64,000 nucleotides of DNA. Source: Streptomyces sp. NBC_01267. Lineage in GTDB: Bacteria > Actinomycetota > Actinomycetes > Streptomycetales > Streptomycetaceae. Location of the stretch: positions 7,795,001 to 7,859,000 of the forward strand of contig NZ_CP108455.1 of the NCBI RefSeq assembly GCF_036241575.1. The letters run 5' to 3'. Below are positions 1-10,449 of this stretch, one piece after another; within the stretch, counting starts at the first letter, position 1, and each line of letters begins with the position of its first letter. The notes under the pieces are model-generated. The model searched no databases. It was given only the letters and a program-made list of their open reading frames with translations, and was not told where the DNA came from. The translations under genes were made by a program, and so were the position numbers.

Positions 1-1986
1 AACAACCGCGTGGCCGACATGTACAACCGCGCCATGACGGACACCGCAGCCGCCATCGTCGCGGAGCGGCTGCGCCTGGACCCGTCCGCGCGCCTGCGCA
101 TCCTGGAGATCGGCGCGGGTACCGGCGGCACGAGCGCCGGGATGTTCGCCACGCTGCGCCCGTTCCAGGACCACATCGAGACCTACACGTACACCGACCT
201 CTCGAAGGCGTTCCTGAACCACGCCAGGACCGAGTACGGACCGGAGGTTCCGTACCTCGCCTACGCCCGCTTCGACGCGGAACAGCCGCTCGCCGGGCAG
301 GGGGTGGAGAGCGGGAGCTACGACCTGGTCATCGCCGCCAACGTGCTGCACGCGACGCGCGACACCCGGAACACCATCCGCAACGCGAAGGCGGCGCTGC
401 GCGACGGGGGGTGGCTCCTGCTGAACGAACTGGCGGCGTTCGACGTCTCCAGCCACCTCACGTTCGGACTCCTGGAGGGCTGGTGGCTCTTCGAGGACCA
501 CGCGCTGCGGGTACCCGGTTCGCCCGCGCTGTCGCCCGCGAACTGGCGGGAGGTGCTGGTCAGCGAAGGCTTCTCCTCCGTCGTCCCCGTGCTGCCCCGG
601 ACACTTGAGCTCGGGCAGCAGATCATCGCCGCGGAGAGCGACGGGATCGTCCGGCAGGCAGTGGCCCCGCCGTCGTACCGCGAAACCGCTGCTCCGCGAG
701 CGCTCCCGGAGCCCCCGGCGGAGGCCACCGCACCCCCGCGCCCCCGCCCCGCCCCGGCACGGCCCCCGGCCGGCGGCGGGACAGCCGGTGCGTCCGGCGC
801 CGACGCGGAGAACCGGGCCGGCGCCATGGCCGGATACCTCAGGGACCAGGCCGCGCAGACCCTCGGTATTCCGCCGGACAGGATCGCGCTCTCCGCGCCG
901 CTCAGCGACTACGGGATGGACTCCATCCTCGTCCTCCAGCTCACCACCGCGCTGCGTGAGGACCTCGGAGAGGTTCCGTCCACCCTGCTCTTCGACGCCG
1001 AGTCCGTCGAGGAACTCACCGACCACTTCATGGCGGCCGGCGGCCCCCGGGTGGACGCCCTCCTGGCACGCCTGAAACCCGCGGCAGCGGGAACACCCGC
1101 CCCCGGCACCGCGTTCCGGCCGCCGGAGCCGTCCGCGCATCCCGCCACGGCGCCGGCACAGCCCATCGCCGCGCTCTTCCGCGCGGCGGTGCGGACGGGC
1201 ACCCCGGAGCAGGCCGGTGACCTGCTGTCGATCGCCGCCCGGCTCCGGCTGTCCTCCGTGACCGGAGCGGGGACGGAGCCGGAAACCCTGCGGCTGTCGG
1301 ACGGCGATCAGGAACCGGCCCTGGTCTGCCTGCCTTCCCTCATCGCCCCCACCGGGGCCCACCAGTACGTGAAGTTCGCAGCCGCACTCCGTGGCCGCCG
1401 CGAGGTGTGGACGGTCTCCGTCCCCGGTTACGGCGCCGGTGAGCCGCTTCCGGTGAGCCTGGAAGCGGCTGCGGACCGGCTGGCCGGGACGCTGCTCCGA
1501 CGGTTCGATGGCCGGCCGTTCGCGCTCGCCGCCTACTCCTCCGGAGGGTGGCCCGCCCACGAGCTGGTACGACACCTGGAGAAGGCCGGTGCTCCGCCCG
1601 CCGCTCTGGTGCTGCTCGATACCCTCCAGTCGGCCGGAACCGCCATGATCCAGGGAATGTCGGTGCTCACGCGACGGCTGATCGACCGGTTCCCCCAACT
1701 GCCCGTCCTCGACGATCAGCTCACGGCGATGGCGTGGTACGCGCAGTTGCTCGAAGGCTGGCGCCCGCTGCCCGTGACCACCCCGACCCTCCTGGTGAGC
1801 GCCGCGGAGGACAAGACCCTGCTCGAACTGCTCGGCGACGACGCGCGCGCCGGCTGGCCGCTGGATCACCGACGGACGGAGGTGGCGGGGGACCACTTCT
1901 CCATGCTTGAGGAGTACGCGGAGCCGACCGCACTCGCCGTTCACGGGTGGCTCCGCGAACACTGCGCCTCCCGGCAGCAGTTCTGA
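1..1986 (+). CDS. C-terminal part of a PKS or PKS/NRPS: C-methyltransferase, carrier protein, thioesterase
   Basis: The reading frame is open from base 1, so the true start lies outside the window; the first in-frame GTG is at 10. Counting from it, residues about 1-200 are a SAM-dependent C-methyltransferase of the PKS type, with the glycine-rich motif LEIGAGTGGTS near residue 35. Residues about 270-350 are an acyl carrier domain (DYGMDS, phosphopantetheine serine near 305). Residues about 430-655 are an alpha/beta-hydrolase thioesterase with AYSSGG (nucleophile near S510, with alanine in place of the usual first glycine of GxSxG) and a late AGDH histidine. This order suits the releasing end of a synthase that methylates its chain and hydrolyses or cyclises it off. 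The product is unknown. The tailoring genes downstream are probably part of the same cluster. Confidence 0.9.
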   Translation, partial: NNRVADMYNRAMTDTAAAIVAERLRLDPSARLRILEIGAGTGGTSAGMFATLRPFQDHIETYTYTDLSKAFLNHARTEYGPEVPYLAYARFDAEQPLAGQGVESGSYDLVIAANVLHATRDTRNTIRNAKAALRDGGWLLLNELAAFDVSSHLTFGLLEGWWLFEDHALRVPGSPALSPANWREVLVSEGFSSVVPVLPRTLELGQQIIAAESDGIVRQAVAPPSYRETAAPRALPEPPAEATAPPRPRPAPARPPAGGGTAGASGADAENRAGAMAGYLRDQAAQTLGIPPDRIALSAPLSDYGMDSILVLQLTTALREDLGEVPSTLLFDAESVEELTDHFMAAGGPRVDALLARLKPAAAGTPAPGTAFRPPEPSAHPATAPAQPIAALFRAAVRTGTPEQAGDLLSIAARLRLSSVTGAGTEPETLRLSDGDQEPALVCLPSLIAPTGAHQYVKFAAALRGRREVWTVSVPGYGAGEPLPVSLEAAADRLAGTLLRRFDGRPFALAAYSSGGWPAHELVRHLEKAGAPPAALVLLDTLQSAGTAMIQGMSVLTRRLIDRFPQLPVLDDQLTAMAWYAQLLEGWRPLPVTTPTLLVSAAEDKTLLELLGDDARAGWPLDHRRTEVAGDHFSMLEEYAEPTALAVHGWLREHCASRQQF

Positions 1987-2060
1987 CAACGAGATGCGAC
2001 CCGCTCGGCAGGAATCCGGCTCCCCACGCCCTGACCACCACGAAACGCAGAAGAGGCATC

Positions 2061-2165
2061 ATGAATCATTCGGCCGGCCCGTGCGTGCGTCCCGACGCCC
2101 AGGCGAAATCGCGTACCCGGCCGGAACGGGCCACGCATCAGAAGCTCTCCGGGTGGGCGCGATGA
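2061..2165 (+). CDS. Possible 34-residue leader ORF coupled to the LysR gene
   Basis: A short ORF begins at ATG 2061 behind a good ribosome-binding sequence (AGAAGAGG, 5 bases before the ATG). It ends with a TGA that overlaps the ATG of the LysR gene in an ATGA arrangement. The peptide is basic and hydrophilic and resembles nothing I know. The ribosome site and overlap suggest that its translation feeds initiation of the regulator, whose own ribosome site is poor. It may be only a coupling device. No domain or composition argument supports a function. Confidence 0.4.
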   Translation: MNHSAGPCVRPDAQAKSRTRPERATHQKLSGWAR

Positions 2166-3088
2166 GCGATCGACTGGGCTTCAGCCTGACGCAATTGCGG
2201 TACTTCGTGGTATCCGCCGAGCTCGGCAACATATCGGAGGCGGCAGAGAAGCTGTGCGCCTCGCAGTCGACGGTCTCCTCCGCTGTGATGAGGCTGGAAC
2301 GCCAACTCGGTGTGCAACTGCTTCTCCGTCATCACGCCCGCGGTGTCACCCTGACCCCGAGCGGCCGTCACCTGCTGAGGGAGGCGCGCGCGCTGCTGGG
2401 GCAGGCCAGAAACCTCAAGGCCCAGGGCGACGCCCTGGCAGGCCACACGGCCGGCCGGCTGGACGTCGGCATCTTCTTCTCGATCGCCCCCTTCCTGCTG
2501 CCCCTGGTCTGCCGGATCGCCGCCGAGCGGTACACGGCCCTGCAGTTGAACGTTCATGAGGCATCGGAACGGCTGTTGGAGCTGCTGCGGGACGGCCGGT
2601 GCGAATTGGCTGTGACGTACGACTTCCTGTCGGGCGGAGCCAGGTTCCACCCTCTGGTCCAGCTCCCTGTTCATGCCCTGCTGGCGGATGACGACCCGAT
2701 CGGCATGACCGGCTCGATCGGTCTGGACGAGCTGGCCGCTCGACCGCTCGTCACCCTGAACGTTCCAGCTGTTCTCCACCATTTCGAGACGATGTTCGCC
2801 ACTGCGGGCGTCCGTATGCCGCAAGTGATCACGACGACGAGTCCGGAGACGATGCGCGGACTGGTGGCCGCGGGTTCCGGGTTCGCGTTGATGTATCAAC
2901 GCGCGGCCCATGCCAGGACTTTGGACGGCGGGAAAGTCCGACCGGTCGAGATCGCGGGAGAAGTGCCTCCTTCGTCCCTCGGCGTGGCGATGATGCCCGA
3001 TCTGAACCTCAGCAGCCGGGGCAGAGCTTTCCTGGAAGTGCTGGGCTCCGCGGTTTCGATCAGCGGCGAAGTGCATTCGATTGCGTGA
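2162..3088 (+). CDS. LysR-family transcriptional regulator
   Basis: The protein has 308 residues, the usual size for the family. The N-terminal winged helix-turn-helix covers residues about 6-65 (LTQLRYF, then SEAAEKLCASQSTVSSAVMR). A periplasmic-binding-type effector domain follows to about residue 295. ATG 2162 is chosen because the conserved LysR N-terminus starts a few residues later, although the frame stays open upstream. It lies between the synthase gene and an oppositely oriented ene-reductase. LysR proteins normally bind a small pathway molecule and activate neighbouring genes, so this is a likely pathway-specific regulator of the 1-11 kb cluster (inference). A palindrome in the reductase/SDR divergent promoter is one possible target. 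Confidence 0.9.
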   Translation: MSDRLGFSLTQLRYFVVSAELGNISEAAEKLCASQSTVSSAVMRLERQLGVQLLLRHHARGVTLTPSGRHLLREARALLGQARNLKAQGDALAGHTAGRLDVGIFFSIAPFLLPLVCRIAAERYTALQLNVHEASERLLELLRDGRCELAVTYDFLSGGARFHPLVQLPVHALLADDDPIGMTGSIGLDELAARPLVTLNVPAVLHHFETMFATAGVRMPQVITTTSPETMRGLVAAGSGFALMYQRAAHARTLDGGKVRPVEIAGEVPPSSLGVAMMPDLNLSSRGRAFLEVLGSAVSISGEVHSIA

Positions 3089-3109
3089 TACGGGCGTTCC
3101 GCGGATGCG

Positions 3110-3133
3110 GCCGGCAGTTCATGAACTGCCGGC
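3110..3133. terminator. Perfect 24-bp palindrome between convergent genes
   Basis: Two 12-base arms (GCCGGCAGTTCA and its complement) abut with no loop between the stops of the LysR gene and the ene-reductase gene. Its place between convergent genes suits a bidirectional, Streptomyces-type terminator without a U tract. Confidence 0.65.
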
Positions 3134-3178
3134 TCCCTCCTGGCGACCCCCCGCACAGGGGGAGCGGACGGGTGGCCG

Positions 3179-4267
3179 TCAGGCCAGGGTCTTGAGCACG
3201 GCCGGGTCGTAGGGGACGGTCCGGCCCAGCTCACCGCGCAGCGCCTTCGCCGCCCAGTCCGGGTTGGCCAGCAGCGTCCTGCCCACGGCGACGAGGTCGA
3301 ACTCGTCGCGCTTCAGGCGGGCCACCAGCTCCTCGATGCCGGTCAGGCCGGCCTGCTCGGTGAAGCCCTGGGCGAAGTCGCCCACACCGTACTGCTGGTC
3401 CAGGCCGACGGAGCCGACCGTCACCGTGGCCTTGCCACTGAGCTTGCGCACCCAGCCGGCCAGATTGAGCGGGCTGCCGTCGAACTCGGGCAGCCAGTAG
3501 CGGCGGGTGGAGGCGTGGAACGCGTCGACACCGGCCTCGGTCAGCGGCGCCAGCAACTGCGCCAGTTCGTCCGGGCTCTCCGCGATGCGGGCCCCGTACT
3601 GGTTGACCTTCCACTGGGAGAGCCGGAAGAGGACCGGGAACCCCGAGCTGACGGCCGCGCGGATCGCCTGCACGATCTCGGCGCCGAAACGGGCGCGGGA
3701 GGCCGGGTCTCCGCCGTAGCGGTCGGTACGCCGGTTGGTGGCGCTCCACAGGAAGTCGTCGATCAGGTAGCCGTGCGCGCCGTGCAGCTCCACGCCGTCG
3801 AACCCGAGCCGCTCTGCGGCTGCGGCGGCCTCCGCGAAGGCGGCCACCGTGTCGTCGATGTCCCGCTGGGTCATGGCATGCCCGGCCGGGGCGCCGTCCA
3901 GTCCGAGCCCGGACGGGCCTTCCGCGGGTGGCTCTGTCCCGAAGCGCACGACCCCCGTGTGCCACAGCTGAGGAATGATCCTGCCACCGGCCTGGTGCAC
4001 CCGCCGCACCACATGGGCCCAGCCGGCCAGGGGTTGCTCGCCGTAGAAGTGGGGCACGTTCTCGTACGCGCCGGCGGCCGCCCGGTTGATGTAGGTGCCC
4101 TCCGTGATGATCAGTCCGACCTGGTGGGCCGCCCGGCGGGCGTAGTACTCCGCCACGTCCGGGCCCGGCACGCCGTCGGGGGACTGCATCCTGGTCATCG
4201 GGGCCATCACGATCCGGTTGGGGACCGTGAGATCTCCCACGGTGAACGGCTCGTCCAGGCTGGCCAT
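3179..4267 (-). CDS. NADH:flavin oxidoreductase of the old yellow enzyme family
   Basis: The predicted protein has 362 residues and begins at ATG 4267, preceded by GGAGGAACA. The frame stays open far upstream, but the family N-terminus (FTVGDLTVPNRIVMAPMTR) follows this ATG. It is a TIM-barrel FMN enzyme. VELHGAHGYLIDDFLWSATN carries the substrate-binding H-x-x-H and the family NRRTDxYGG follows; GRTLLANPDW near the C-terminus is the phosphate-binding region. These enzymes reduce activated C=C bonds of enones with NAD(P)H. The gene is divergent from the SDR gene, so both probably share the 4268-4691 control region and act on the same polyketide-derived intermediate (inference). Confidence 0.93.
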   Translation of the reverse strand: MASLDEPFTVGDLTVPNRIVMAPMTRMQSPDGVPGPDVAEYYARRAAHQVGLIITEGTYINRAAAGAYENVPHFYGEQPLAGWAHVVRRVHQAGGRIIPQLWHTGVVRFGTEPPAEGPSGLGLDGAPAGHAMTQRDIDDTVAAFAEAAAAAERLGFDGVELHGAHGYLIDDFLWSATNRRTDRYGGDPASRARFGAEIVQAIRAAVSSGFPVLFRLSQWKVNQYGARIAESPDELAQLLAPLTEAGVDAFHASTRRYWLPEFDGSPLNLAGWVRKLSGKATVTVGSVGLDQQYGVGDFAQGFTEQAGLTGIEELVARLKRDEFDLVAVGRTLLANPDWAAKALRGELGRTVPYDPAVLKTLA

Positions 4268-4691
4268 TGTTCCTCCAGATGTGTCGGCACTGCTTACACG
4301 GACGTCCCGTGTGCACCTGATTCCCCCACGCGTCCCACTGCCCCGCGCTGATCCATCGGGCAGCGTGGGTCCGCCCTTGACGAGGTATTCCCCGGTTGTG
4401 CGGAAATTGTTGCTGCGGCACACCGGTAGCGCATGATTATCGACCTTGCCCATAGCGATGTCCAGCTCGCACAGGTCATTCCGAATTGCATCGCATGATG
4501 CGATCCGGTGCATCGAAATTTTCAGCTTGACCGTATGGGAGAAGGCCGTTGATAGTGGTCCTCGTGATTCCGCGTCACCGCGGTCGGCCGGAGTGAAGCT
4601 CCTGTTCCGAGAAGTATCCGGAGAGCTGATGTTCCTTACCGATCCGTTGCGCGGACAGGCCTGTTGAGGCAGGAAGGGGGCGGAACCCGGA
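4268..4691. promoter_or_regulatory. Divergent promoter region between ene-reductase and SDR genes
   Basis: This 424-base stretch is more AT-rich than its neighbours and has no convincing gene. Rightward, TTGACC (4527-4532), an 18-base spacer and GATAGT (4551-4556) form a plausible promoter for the SDR gene. A tight palindrome, TCGCATGATGCGA, sits at 4491-4503, upstream of it, and a looser GCATCG repeat follows at 4510. It is a candidate site for the neighbouring LysR protein or another regulator. Confidence 0.55.
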
Positions 4692-5477
4692 GTGAGCCGA
4701 GGTCGCCTTACCGAAAAGACGGAGAAGTTCGCCGACGAGTTGGAAGGAAAGCGGGCCGTGGTGACCGGCGGCAGCCGCGGTATCGGCGCCGCGATCGTGC
4801 AGAACCTGCTCGACGCCGGCGCCACCGTCGTGACCTCCGCCCGCAACGCGACCGAGCAGACCCCGTCCGCAGCCAAGTTCGTCAGAGCCGACCTCAGTAC
4901 GCCTGACGGCGTGCGGGAGTTCGCGGACATCGCTCTGGAGAATCTCGGCGGAGTGGACATCATCGTCAACAACGCGGGTGGCTGCCGGGCCTTTCAGAGT
5001 GCGCTGGACATCGAGAACGACTGGCAGTACACCGTGGACATCAACTTCCTGGCCGCGGTCCGCCTCAATTCTGCACTTGTGCCGTCCATGCGCGAGAGCG
5101 GAGGCGGAGTTGTCGTACACGTCTCCTCCATTGCCACCATCGCGTCCTACCCGATGATCCTGCACTACGCAGCCGCAAAATCCGCACTGGAGACTTACAA
5201 CAAGGGACTTGCGGCCGAGCTGGCGCCGCAAGGAATCCGCGTCGTCGCTGTGTCACTCGGGAACGTCATGACACCAGGGGCGGACGAGGCACGCGAAAAG
5301 ATCGTGGACTACCTCGGCAATGATTCCGCGGAGTGGGCCGACGAAATCCCGCTCGGACGCATCGGCCAGTCGGACGACATCGCGGGAGCGGTCGGTTTCC
5401 TGGTCTCGGAACGCGCCGCGTGGATCACCGGCAGCACTCTCGTCATCGACGGCGGGCGCAGCGCGGCCCTGACCTGA
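4692..5477 (+). CDS. SDR-family NAD(P)-dependent oxidoreductase
   Basis: A classical short-chain dehydrogenase of 261 residues. It has the cofactor motif TGGSRGIG near residue 25, NNAGG near 95, catalytic Ser146 (VSSIA) and the Y159-AAA-K163 pair, and ends with the usual ITGSTLVIDGG. The GTG start at 4692 follows GGAACCCGGA. The family closest by motifs is 3-oxoacyl-ACP reductase-like SDRs, so it likely interconverts a ketone and an alcohol on the cluster's product or on a carrier-bound chain. It leads a rightward run with P450, carboxylic acid reductase and SnoaL-like genes, the gap to the P450 being 67 bases. Confidence 0.92.
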   Translation: MSRGRLTEKTEKFADELEGKRAVVTGGSRGIGAAIVQNLLDAGATVVTSARNATEQTPSAAKFVRADLSTPDGVREFADIALENLGGVDIIVNNAGGCRAFQSALDIENDWQYTVDINFLAAVRLNSALVPSMRESGGGVVVHVSSIATIASYPMILHYAAAKSALETYNKGLAAELAPQGIRVVAVSLGNVMTPGADEAREKIVDYLGNDSAEWADEIPLGRIGQSDDIAGAVGFLVSERAAWITGSTLVIDGGRSAALT

Positions 5478-5544
5478 ACCTCCTCCGTCGGCGAACCCAC
5501 GTATGCGCAGGTATCCGTCTGCCAGGACTGAAAGGACCGACACG

Positions 5545-6741
5545 ATGACCGCCACAGGGGAAGGGGTGCGGGCCTACCCGTTCGGTCCCGTCGACCGGCT
5601 CGAAGTGGACCCGAAACTGGCCGAGATCTGCGGCGAACAGCCGGTGCTGCGCGTGACTCTGCCCTACGGCGGCGACGCCTGGCTGGTCACCCGGCACGCG
5701 GACGTCAAGGCGGTACTGGCCGATCCCCGGTTCAGCCGCGCTGCCGCCGTGGGCGAGGACATCCCCCGCACGGTCGCCACCGGGCTGCCCAGCACCTCCA
5801 TGCTGAGCATGGACCCGCCGGAGCACAGCCGGCTGCGGCGCCGGGTGGCCAATTCGTTCACCGTTCGCCGTGTCGAGGCGCTCCGCCCGCGCGTCCAGCA
5901 GATCGTCGACGGCCTGCTCGACACCATGATCGCCGCAGGTGGGCCCGCCGACCTGACCCGGACACTGACCTGGCCGCTGCCGATCACAGTCATCTGCGAA
6001 CTGCTCGGCGTGCCCGTCGCCGACCGCGACCGGTTCAACGCCTGGGTGGACGGCTTGCTGATGCTGTCCGATCCGGTGCAGTCCACGCAGGCCCGCGAAC
6101 ACCTCAACGACTACCTCGCCGGCCTGGTCGCACTCCGCCGCACCACCCCCACCGACGACTTGCTCGGCGAACTCGTCCATGTGGAGGACGAGGCGGACCG
6201 GCTCCTCGACGAGGAACTGGTCAGCCTCGGCGTCAGCTTGCTGTCCGCAGGCCAGGAAGCCACGGCCAACCAGCTCGGCAACTTCGTCTACACCCTGCTG
6301 ACCAGGCCTGATCTCTGGCAGAAGCTCGTCGCTGACCCCGGTCTGGTGCCCGACGCGGTCGAGGAACTCTCCCGGATCATCCCGATCAGCGCGTCCGCCG
6401 GCTTCACCCGCATCGCCGTCGAGGACGTGGAACTGGGCGGGCAGACCATTCGAGCAGGCGACGCGGTGGTCGCCGAGTTGGGGATCGCCAACCGGGACCC
6501 CGCGGTGTTCGACCACCCGGCAGAGATCGACTTCCACCGGGGGAACGTTCCGCACGTCACCTTCGGGCACGGCGTACACCACTGCCTCGGCGCCCAACTG
6601 GCCAGAACGGAGCTGCGAGTCGTGCTCGAATCGCTGCTCCGCCGCCTGCCGGGTCTGCGCCTCGCCGTGCCGGTCGACCAGATCTCCTGGCGTACCAACC
6701 GCCTGATCCGCGGGGTGGACGCGCTGCCGGTCAGCTGGTGA
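5545..6741 (+). CDS. Cytochrome P450
   Basis: The protein has 398 residues, typical of soluble actinomycete class I P450s. The heme motif FGHGVHHCLGAQLAR puts the thiolate ligand at C347. The I-helix oxygen-activation motif is A235-G-Q-E-A-T240, with glutamate where many have aspartate. An E-L-S-R ExxR motif is present. ATG 5545, behind AAAGGACC, is preferred over the earlier in-frame ATG at 5503 because the conserved N-terminus aligns with it. It probably hydroxylates or oxidatively couples the polyketide product. No ferredoxin gene is adjacent, so electrons must come from partners elsewhere. Confidence 0.93.
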   Translation: MTATGEGVRAYPFGPVDRLEVDPKLAEICGEQPVLRVTLPYGGDAWLVTRHADVKAVLADPRFSRAAAVGEDIPRTVATGLPSTSMLSMDPPEHSRLRRRVANSFTVRRVEALRPRVQQIVDGLLDTMIAAGGPADLTRTLTWPLPITVICELLGVPVADRDRFNAWVDGLLMLSDPVQSTQAREHLNDYLAGLVALRRTTPTDDLLGELVHVEDEADRLLDEELVSLGVSLLSAGQEATANQLGNFVYTLLTRPDLWQKLVADPGLVPDAVEELSRIIPISASAGFTRIAVEDVELGGQTIRAGDAVVAELGIANRDPAVFDHPAEIDFHRGNVPHVTFGHGVHHCLGAQLARTELRVVLESLLRRLPGLRLAVPVDQISWRTNRLIRGVDALPVSW

Positions 6742-6937
6742 GGTCCGCACGCGCCCACGGGTGAGCGTTCCACGAACACGGTCACGGCCGGGCGGCACAC
6801 CGGGCGTGCCGCACCGCGGGCCGCTGTGAGGAGCGACGTACGGACTCCATGGCCGGCCGACGCACGCAGACAAGTGCCCGGCGACGTCCATATCCAGGAC
6901 GCGCCGACATCACCGGGACGCTACGGGAGGCCTGATC

Positions 6938-9900
6938 ATGACCGAACCACTGGAGGCGGTCACTGCGGCGGTGCATGACCCGGACAAGGGACTCGCCGAG
7001 GTCATGGCCGCGGTACTGGAGGGCTACGGGGACCGGCCGGCCCTCGGCGAACGCGCAGCGGAAGCTTCGACAGCGCGGCTCCTCCCGAGGTTCGACACCA
7101 TCAGCTACCGCGAACTGTGGGCACGTGTCCGCGCGGTCGCCGGCACCTGGCACCACGATCCGCAGTATGCGTTGAGCGCGGGCGACCGGATCTGCATCCT
7201 CGGCTTCGCCAGCACCGACTACGCGACGCTCGACCTCGCCTGCATCCACTCCGGCGTCGTGTCCGTGCCCCTGCAGTCCAGTGCGCCACTGTCCCAGCTG
7301 ACGCCGATCATCGCGGAGACCGAGCCCCGCGCCCTCGCCACCAGCATCGAGCGTCTGGACACCGCGGTCGAAGCCGTGACCGAGGGAATCTCGATCCAGC
7401 ACATGATCGTGTTCGACTACCGTCCCGAAGTCGCCGACCAGCGCACCGCCTTCGAGTCCGCCCGGCGCCGCCTGGCCGAAGCCGGGCGGTCGGTGGCCGT
7501 CGACTCACTGGCCACGCTGATCGAACGCGGAGCCGAACTGCCGCCCGCGCCCCTGTTCACCGCCGACGCGGGAGACGATCCGCTGGCCCTGCTCATCTAC
7601 ACATCCGGCAGCACCGGGACCCCGAAAGGGGCCATGTACACCCAGCGGCTGGTCGGCACCGCGTGGTACGGGTTCGACTACGGTTCGGCGGACGGGCCCC
7701 CGGTCAGCATCCTCTACATGCCGCAGAGCCATCTCGCGGGCCGCTACGCCCTGATGGGCTCGCTCGTCCGGGGCGGTGTCGGCTACTTCACCGCCAGGAG
7801 CGACCTGTCCACCCTGTTCGAGGACATCGCGCTGATCCGGCCCACCGAACTGACCATGGTCCCGCGCCTGTGCGACATGCTCTTCCAGCAGTACCGGAGC
7901 GAACTGGGCCGCAGAGCCGGCGAACCGGGTGACGTCGAGACGGCGGTCAGGACGGACCTGCGCGAGAACTTCCTGGGCGGGCGCGTCGCCAAGGCGTTCT
8001 GCGGGACCGCCCCGCTGTCCGCAGAGGTGGCGGCCTTCGTCGAGTCCTGCCTGAACCTCCACCTGTACACCGGATACGGGTCCACAGAGGCCGGCGGAGT
8101 ACTGCTCGACACGGTGGTGCAACGCCCGCCGGTGATCGACTACAAGCTGGCCGACGTCCCCGAACTGGGCTATTTCCGCACCGACCTACCGCATCCGCGC
8201 GGGGAACTGCTGCTCAGGACGGAGAGCATCATTCCCGGGTACTACAAGCGGCCCGAGGTCACCGCCGAGATCTTCGACCAGGACGGCTACTACCGGACCG
8301 GCGATGTCATGGCCGAGGTCGGACCCGACCGGCTGGTCTACGTCGACCGCACCAAGGACACCCTGAAGCTGTCCCAGGGCGAATTCGTGGCCGTCTCCCG
8401 CCTGGAGACCGTCTTCGCCGGCAGCCCCCTCATCCGGCAGATCTACGTGCACGGCAACAGCGAACGCGCCTACCTGCTCGCGGTGGTGGTGCCCGCGCCC
8501 GACGCGCCGGCCGGCGGCGGCGAGGAGCCGGACCCACTCAAGGCGCTGCTCAGCGAGGCGCTCCAGCAGATGGCCAGGGAGGCCGAGCTCAACTCGTACG
8601 AGATCCCGCGTGACTTCCTGATCGAGGCCGAACCCTTCAGCCCGGAGAACGGTCTGCTCTCCGAGAGCCACAAACTGCTGCGCCCCAGGCTCAAGGAGCG
8701 CTACGGGGAGGCTCTCGACCGGCTGTACACCGAAATCACCGAGGGGCAGGACAGGCAGCTGCGCGACCTGCGCCGAACAGGGCCGGACCGGCCGGTGCTG
8801 GAGACGGTCACCCGGGCCGCCCAGGCGCTGCTGGGCTGTTCGAACTCCGCGCTCGGCGCCGACGCGCGCTTCACGGACCTGGGCGGGGACTCCCTCTCCG
8901 CGCTGTCCTTCTCCCAGCTCATGAAGGAGATCTTCCACATCGAGGTTCCGGTCGGGGTGGTCATCAGCCCGGCCAATGATCTGTCCCGGCTGGCGAGATA
9001 CATAGAGGCGGAACGCGTGCCCGGGGCGGAGCGGTCCACATTCGCTTCCGTACACGGCGAGAGCAGCACCGAAGTCCGCGCCGGTGACCTCACCCTGGAC
9101 AAGTTCATCGACGCGCCGACGCTCGCCGCCGCACCGGCTCTTCCCCGCCCCCGCGGCGCCGTGCGCACCGTCCTGCTGACCGGAGCCAACGGCTACCTCG
9201 GCCGGTTCCTCTGCCTGGAATGGCTGGAGCGGCTGGCACCCCCCGGCTCCAAGCTGATCTGCCTGGTACGCGCGAGCAACGCGGCTGCGGCGGCGCAGCG
9301 GCTTGAGGAGGCCTTCGACAGCGGGGACGCCGAACTGCTCCGGCGGTACCGGGATCTGGCCGAAGGGCCCCTGGAGGTACTCGCCGGTGACATCGGCGAG
9401 CCGTACCTGGGCCTGGACGAGGACACGTGGAACGGCCTGGCCGACACCGTGGACCTGATCGTCCACCCGGCTGCCCTGGTCAACCACGTACTGCCCTACC
9501 GGCAACTGTTCGGACCCAACGTCGTCGGCACGGCAGAACTGATCCGGCTGGCGCTCACCACGCGGATCAAGCCCGTCACCTACGTGTCCACCGTCGCCGT
9601 AGGAGCCGGAGCCGGGGCCGGGGCACCGGCCCCCGGGGAGGACGACGACATCCGCAGCACCAGTCCGGTGCGGCGGATCGACCAGAGCTACGCCAACGGG
9701 TACGCCACCAGCAAATGGGCCGGGGAGGTCCTGCTCCGGGAGGCGCACGACCTGTGCGGCCTGCCGGTCGTCACCTTCCGCTCGGACATGATCCTCGCGC
9801 ACAGCAGGTACCAGGGGCAGCTGAACGTCCCCGATCTGTTCACCCGCCTGCTGCTGAGCGTCCTCGCCACCGGCATCGCTCCGGCCTCGTTCTACCGGAC

Positions 9901-10345
9901 CGGTGACCGCGCGCACTACGACGGTCTGCCGGTCGACTTCACCGCAGAGGCCGTCACCGCGCTGGGCGTGGGGGCCACCGAGGGCTACCGGACCTTCAAC
10001 GTGCGGAACCCGCACGACGACTGCATCTCGCTGGACACCTTCGTCAACTGGCTGACGGAGGCAGGCCACCCGATCCGGCGGATCGACGACTACGGCGAAT
10101 GGCTCGCCCGCATCACGTCCGCGCTCCGCGCCCTGCCGGAGAGGCAGCGTCAGCACTCGCTGCTGCCCCTGCTGCACGCCTTCGCGCAACCCGAACAGGG
10201 CGTCCCTGGTCCGGCGATACCCGCAGACCGGTTCCGCGCTGCGGTGCGCGCCGCGAAGGTCGGCCCAGGCGAGGACATCCCCCATCTGTCTGCGGCCCTC
10301 GTGGGCAAGTACGTCGATGACCTGCGCCGGCTCGACCTGCTCTGA
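6938..10345 (+). CDS. Carboxylic acid reductase (adenylation, carrier, thioester reductase)
   Basis: A 1135-residue protein with the three-domain architecture of carboxylic acid reductases. Residues about 1-620 form an AMP-binding domain ([20 protein letters not shown]). A phosphopantetheine carrier carries LGGDSLSAL, serine 652. The reductase domain from about residue 740 has the NADPH motif TGANGYLGR and a Y-ATSK active-site pair in [14 protein letters not shown]. Such enzymes turn a free acid into an aldehyde using ATP and NADPH after 4'-phosphopantetheinylation. GGGAGG precedes ATG 6938. In this context the acid could be the product released by the synthase's thioesterase, giving an aldehyde for P450, SDR and ene-reductase chemistry. 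The substrate is inferred, not visible. Confidence 0.92.
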   Translation: MTEPLEAVTAAVHDPDKGLAEVMAAVLEGYGDRPALGERAAEASTARLLPRFDTISYRELWARVRAVAGTWHHDPQYALSAGDRICILGFASTDYATLDLACIHSGVVSVPLQSSAPLSQLTPIIAETEPRALATSIERLDTAVEAVTEGISIQHMIVFDYRPEVADQRTAFESARRRLAEAGRSVAVDSLATLIERGAELPPAPLFTADAGDDPLALLIYTSGSTGTPKGAMYTQRLVGTAWYGFDYGSADGPPVSILYMPQSHLAGRYALMGSLVRGGVGYFTARSDLSTLFEDIALIRPTELTMVPRLCDMLFQQYRSELGRRAGEPGDVETAVRTDLRENFLGGRVAKAFCGTAPLSAEVAAFVESCLNLHLYTGYGSTEAGGVLLDTVVQRPPVIDYKLADVPELGYFRTDLPHPRGELLLRTESIIPGYYKRPEVTAEIFDQDGYYRTGDVMAEVGPDRLVYVDRTKDTLKLSQGEFVAVSRLETVFAGSPLIRQIYVHGNSERAYLLAVVVPAPDAPAGGGEEPDPLKALLSEALQQMAREAELNSYEIPRDFLIEAEPFSPENGLLSESHKLLRPRLKERYGEALDRLYTEITEGQDRQLRDLRRTGPDRPVLETVTRAAQALLGCSNSALGADARFTDLGGDSLSALSFSQLMKEIFHIEVPVGVVISPANDLSRLARYIEAERVPGAERSTFASVHGESSTEVRAGDLTLDKFIDAPTLAAAPALPRPRGAVRTVLLTGANGYLGRFLCLEWLERLAPPGSKLICLVRASNAAAAAQRLEEAFDSGDAELLRRYRDLAEGPLEVLAGDIGEPYLGLDEDTWNGLADTVDLIVHPAALVNHVLPYRQLFGPNVVGTAELIRLALTTRIKPVTYVSTVAVGAGAGAGAPAPGEDDDIRSTSPVRRIDQSYANGYATSKWAGEVLLREAHDLCGLPVVTFRSDMILAHSRYQGQLNVPDLFTRLLLSVLATGIAPASFYRTGDRAHYDGLPVDFTAEAVTALGVGATEGYRTFNVRNPHDDCISLDTFVNWLTEAGHPIRRIDDYGEWLARITSALRALPERQRQHSLLPLLHAFAQPEQGVPGPAIPADRFRAAVRAAKVGPGEDIPHLSAALVGKYVDDLRRLDLL

Positions 10346-10449
10346 GGGCCGTCCCGGCCGCCGGGCTGCGGCCCACGCCGGGCCGCCCCCGTCGCTGAAC
10401 AGCCCGGAACGCCTTTTCGCCAGCCGCACATTCGACGAGAGACAGCGAG

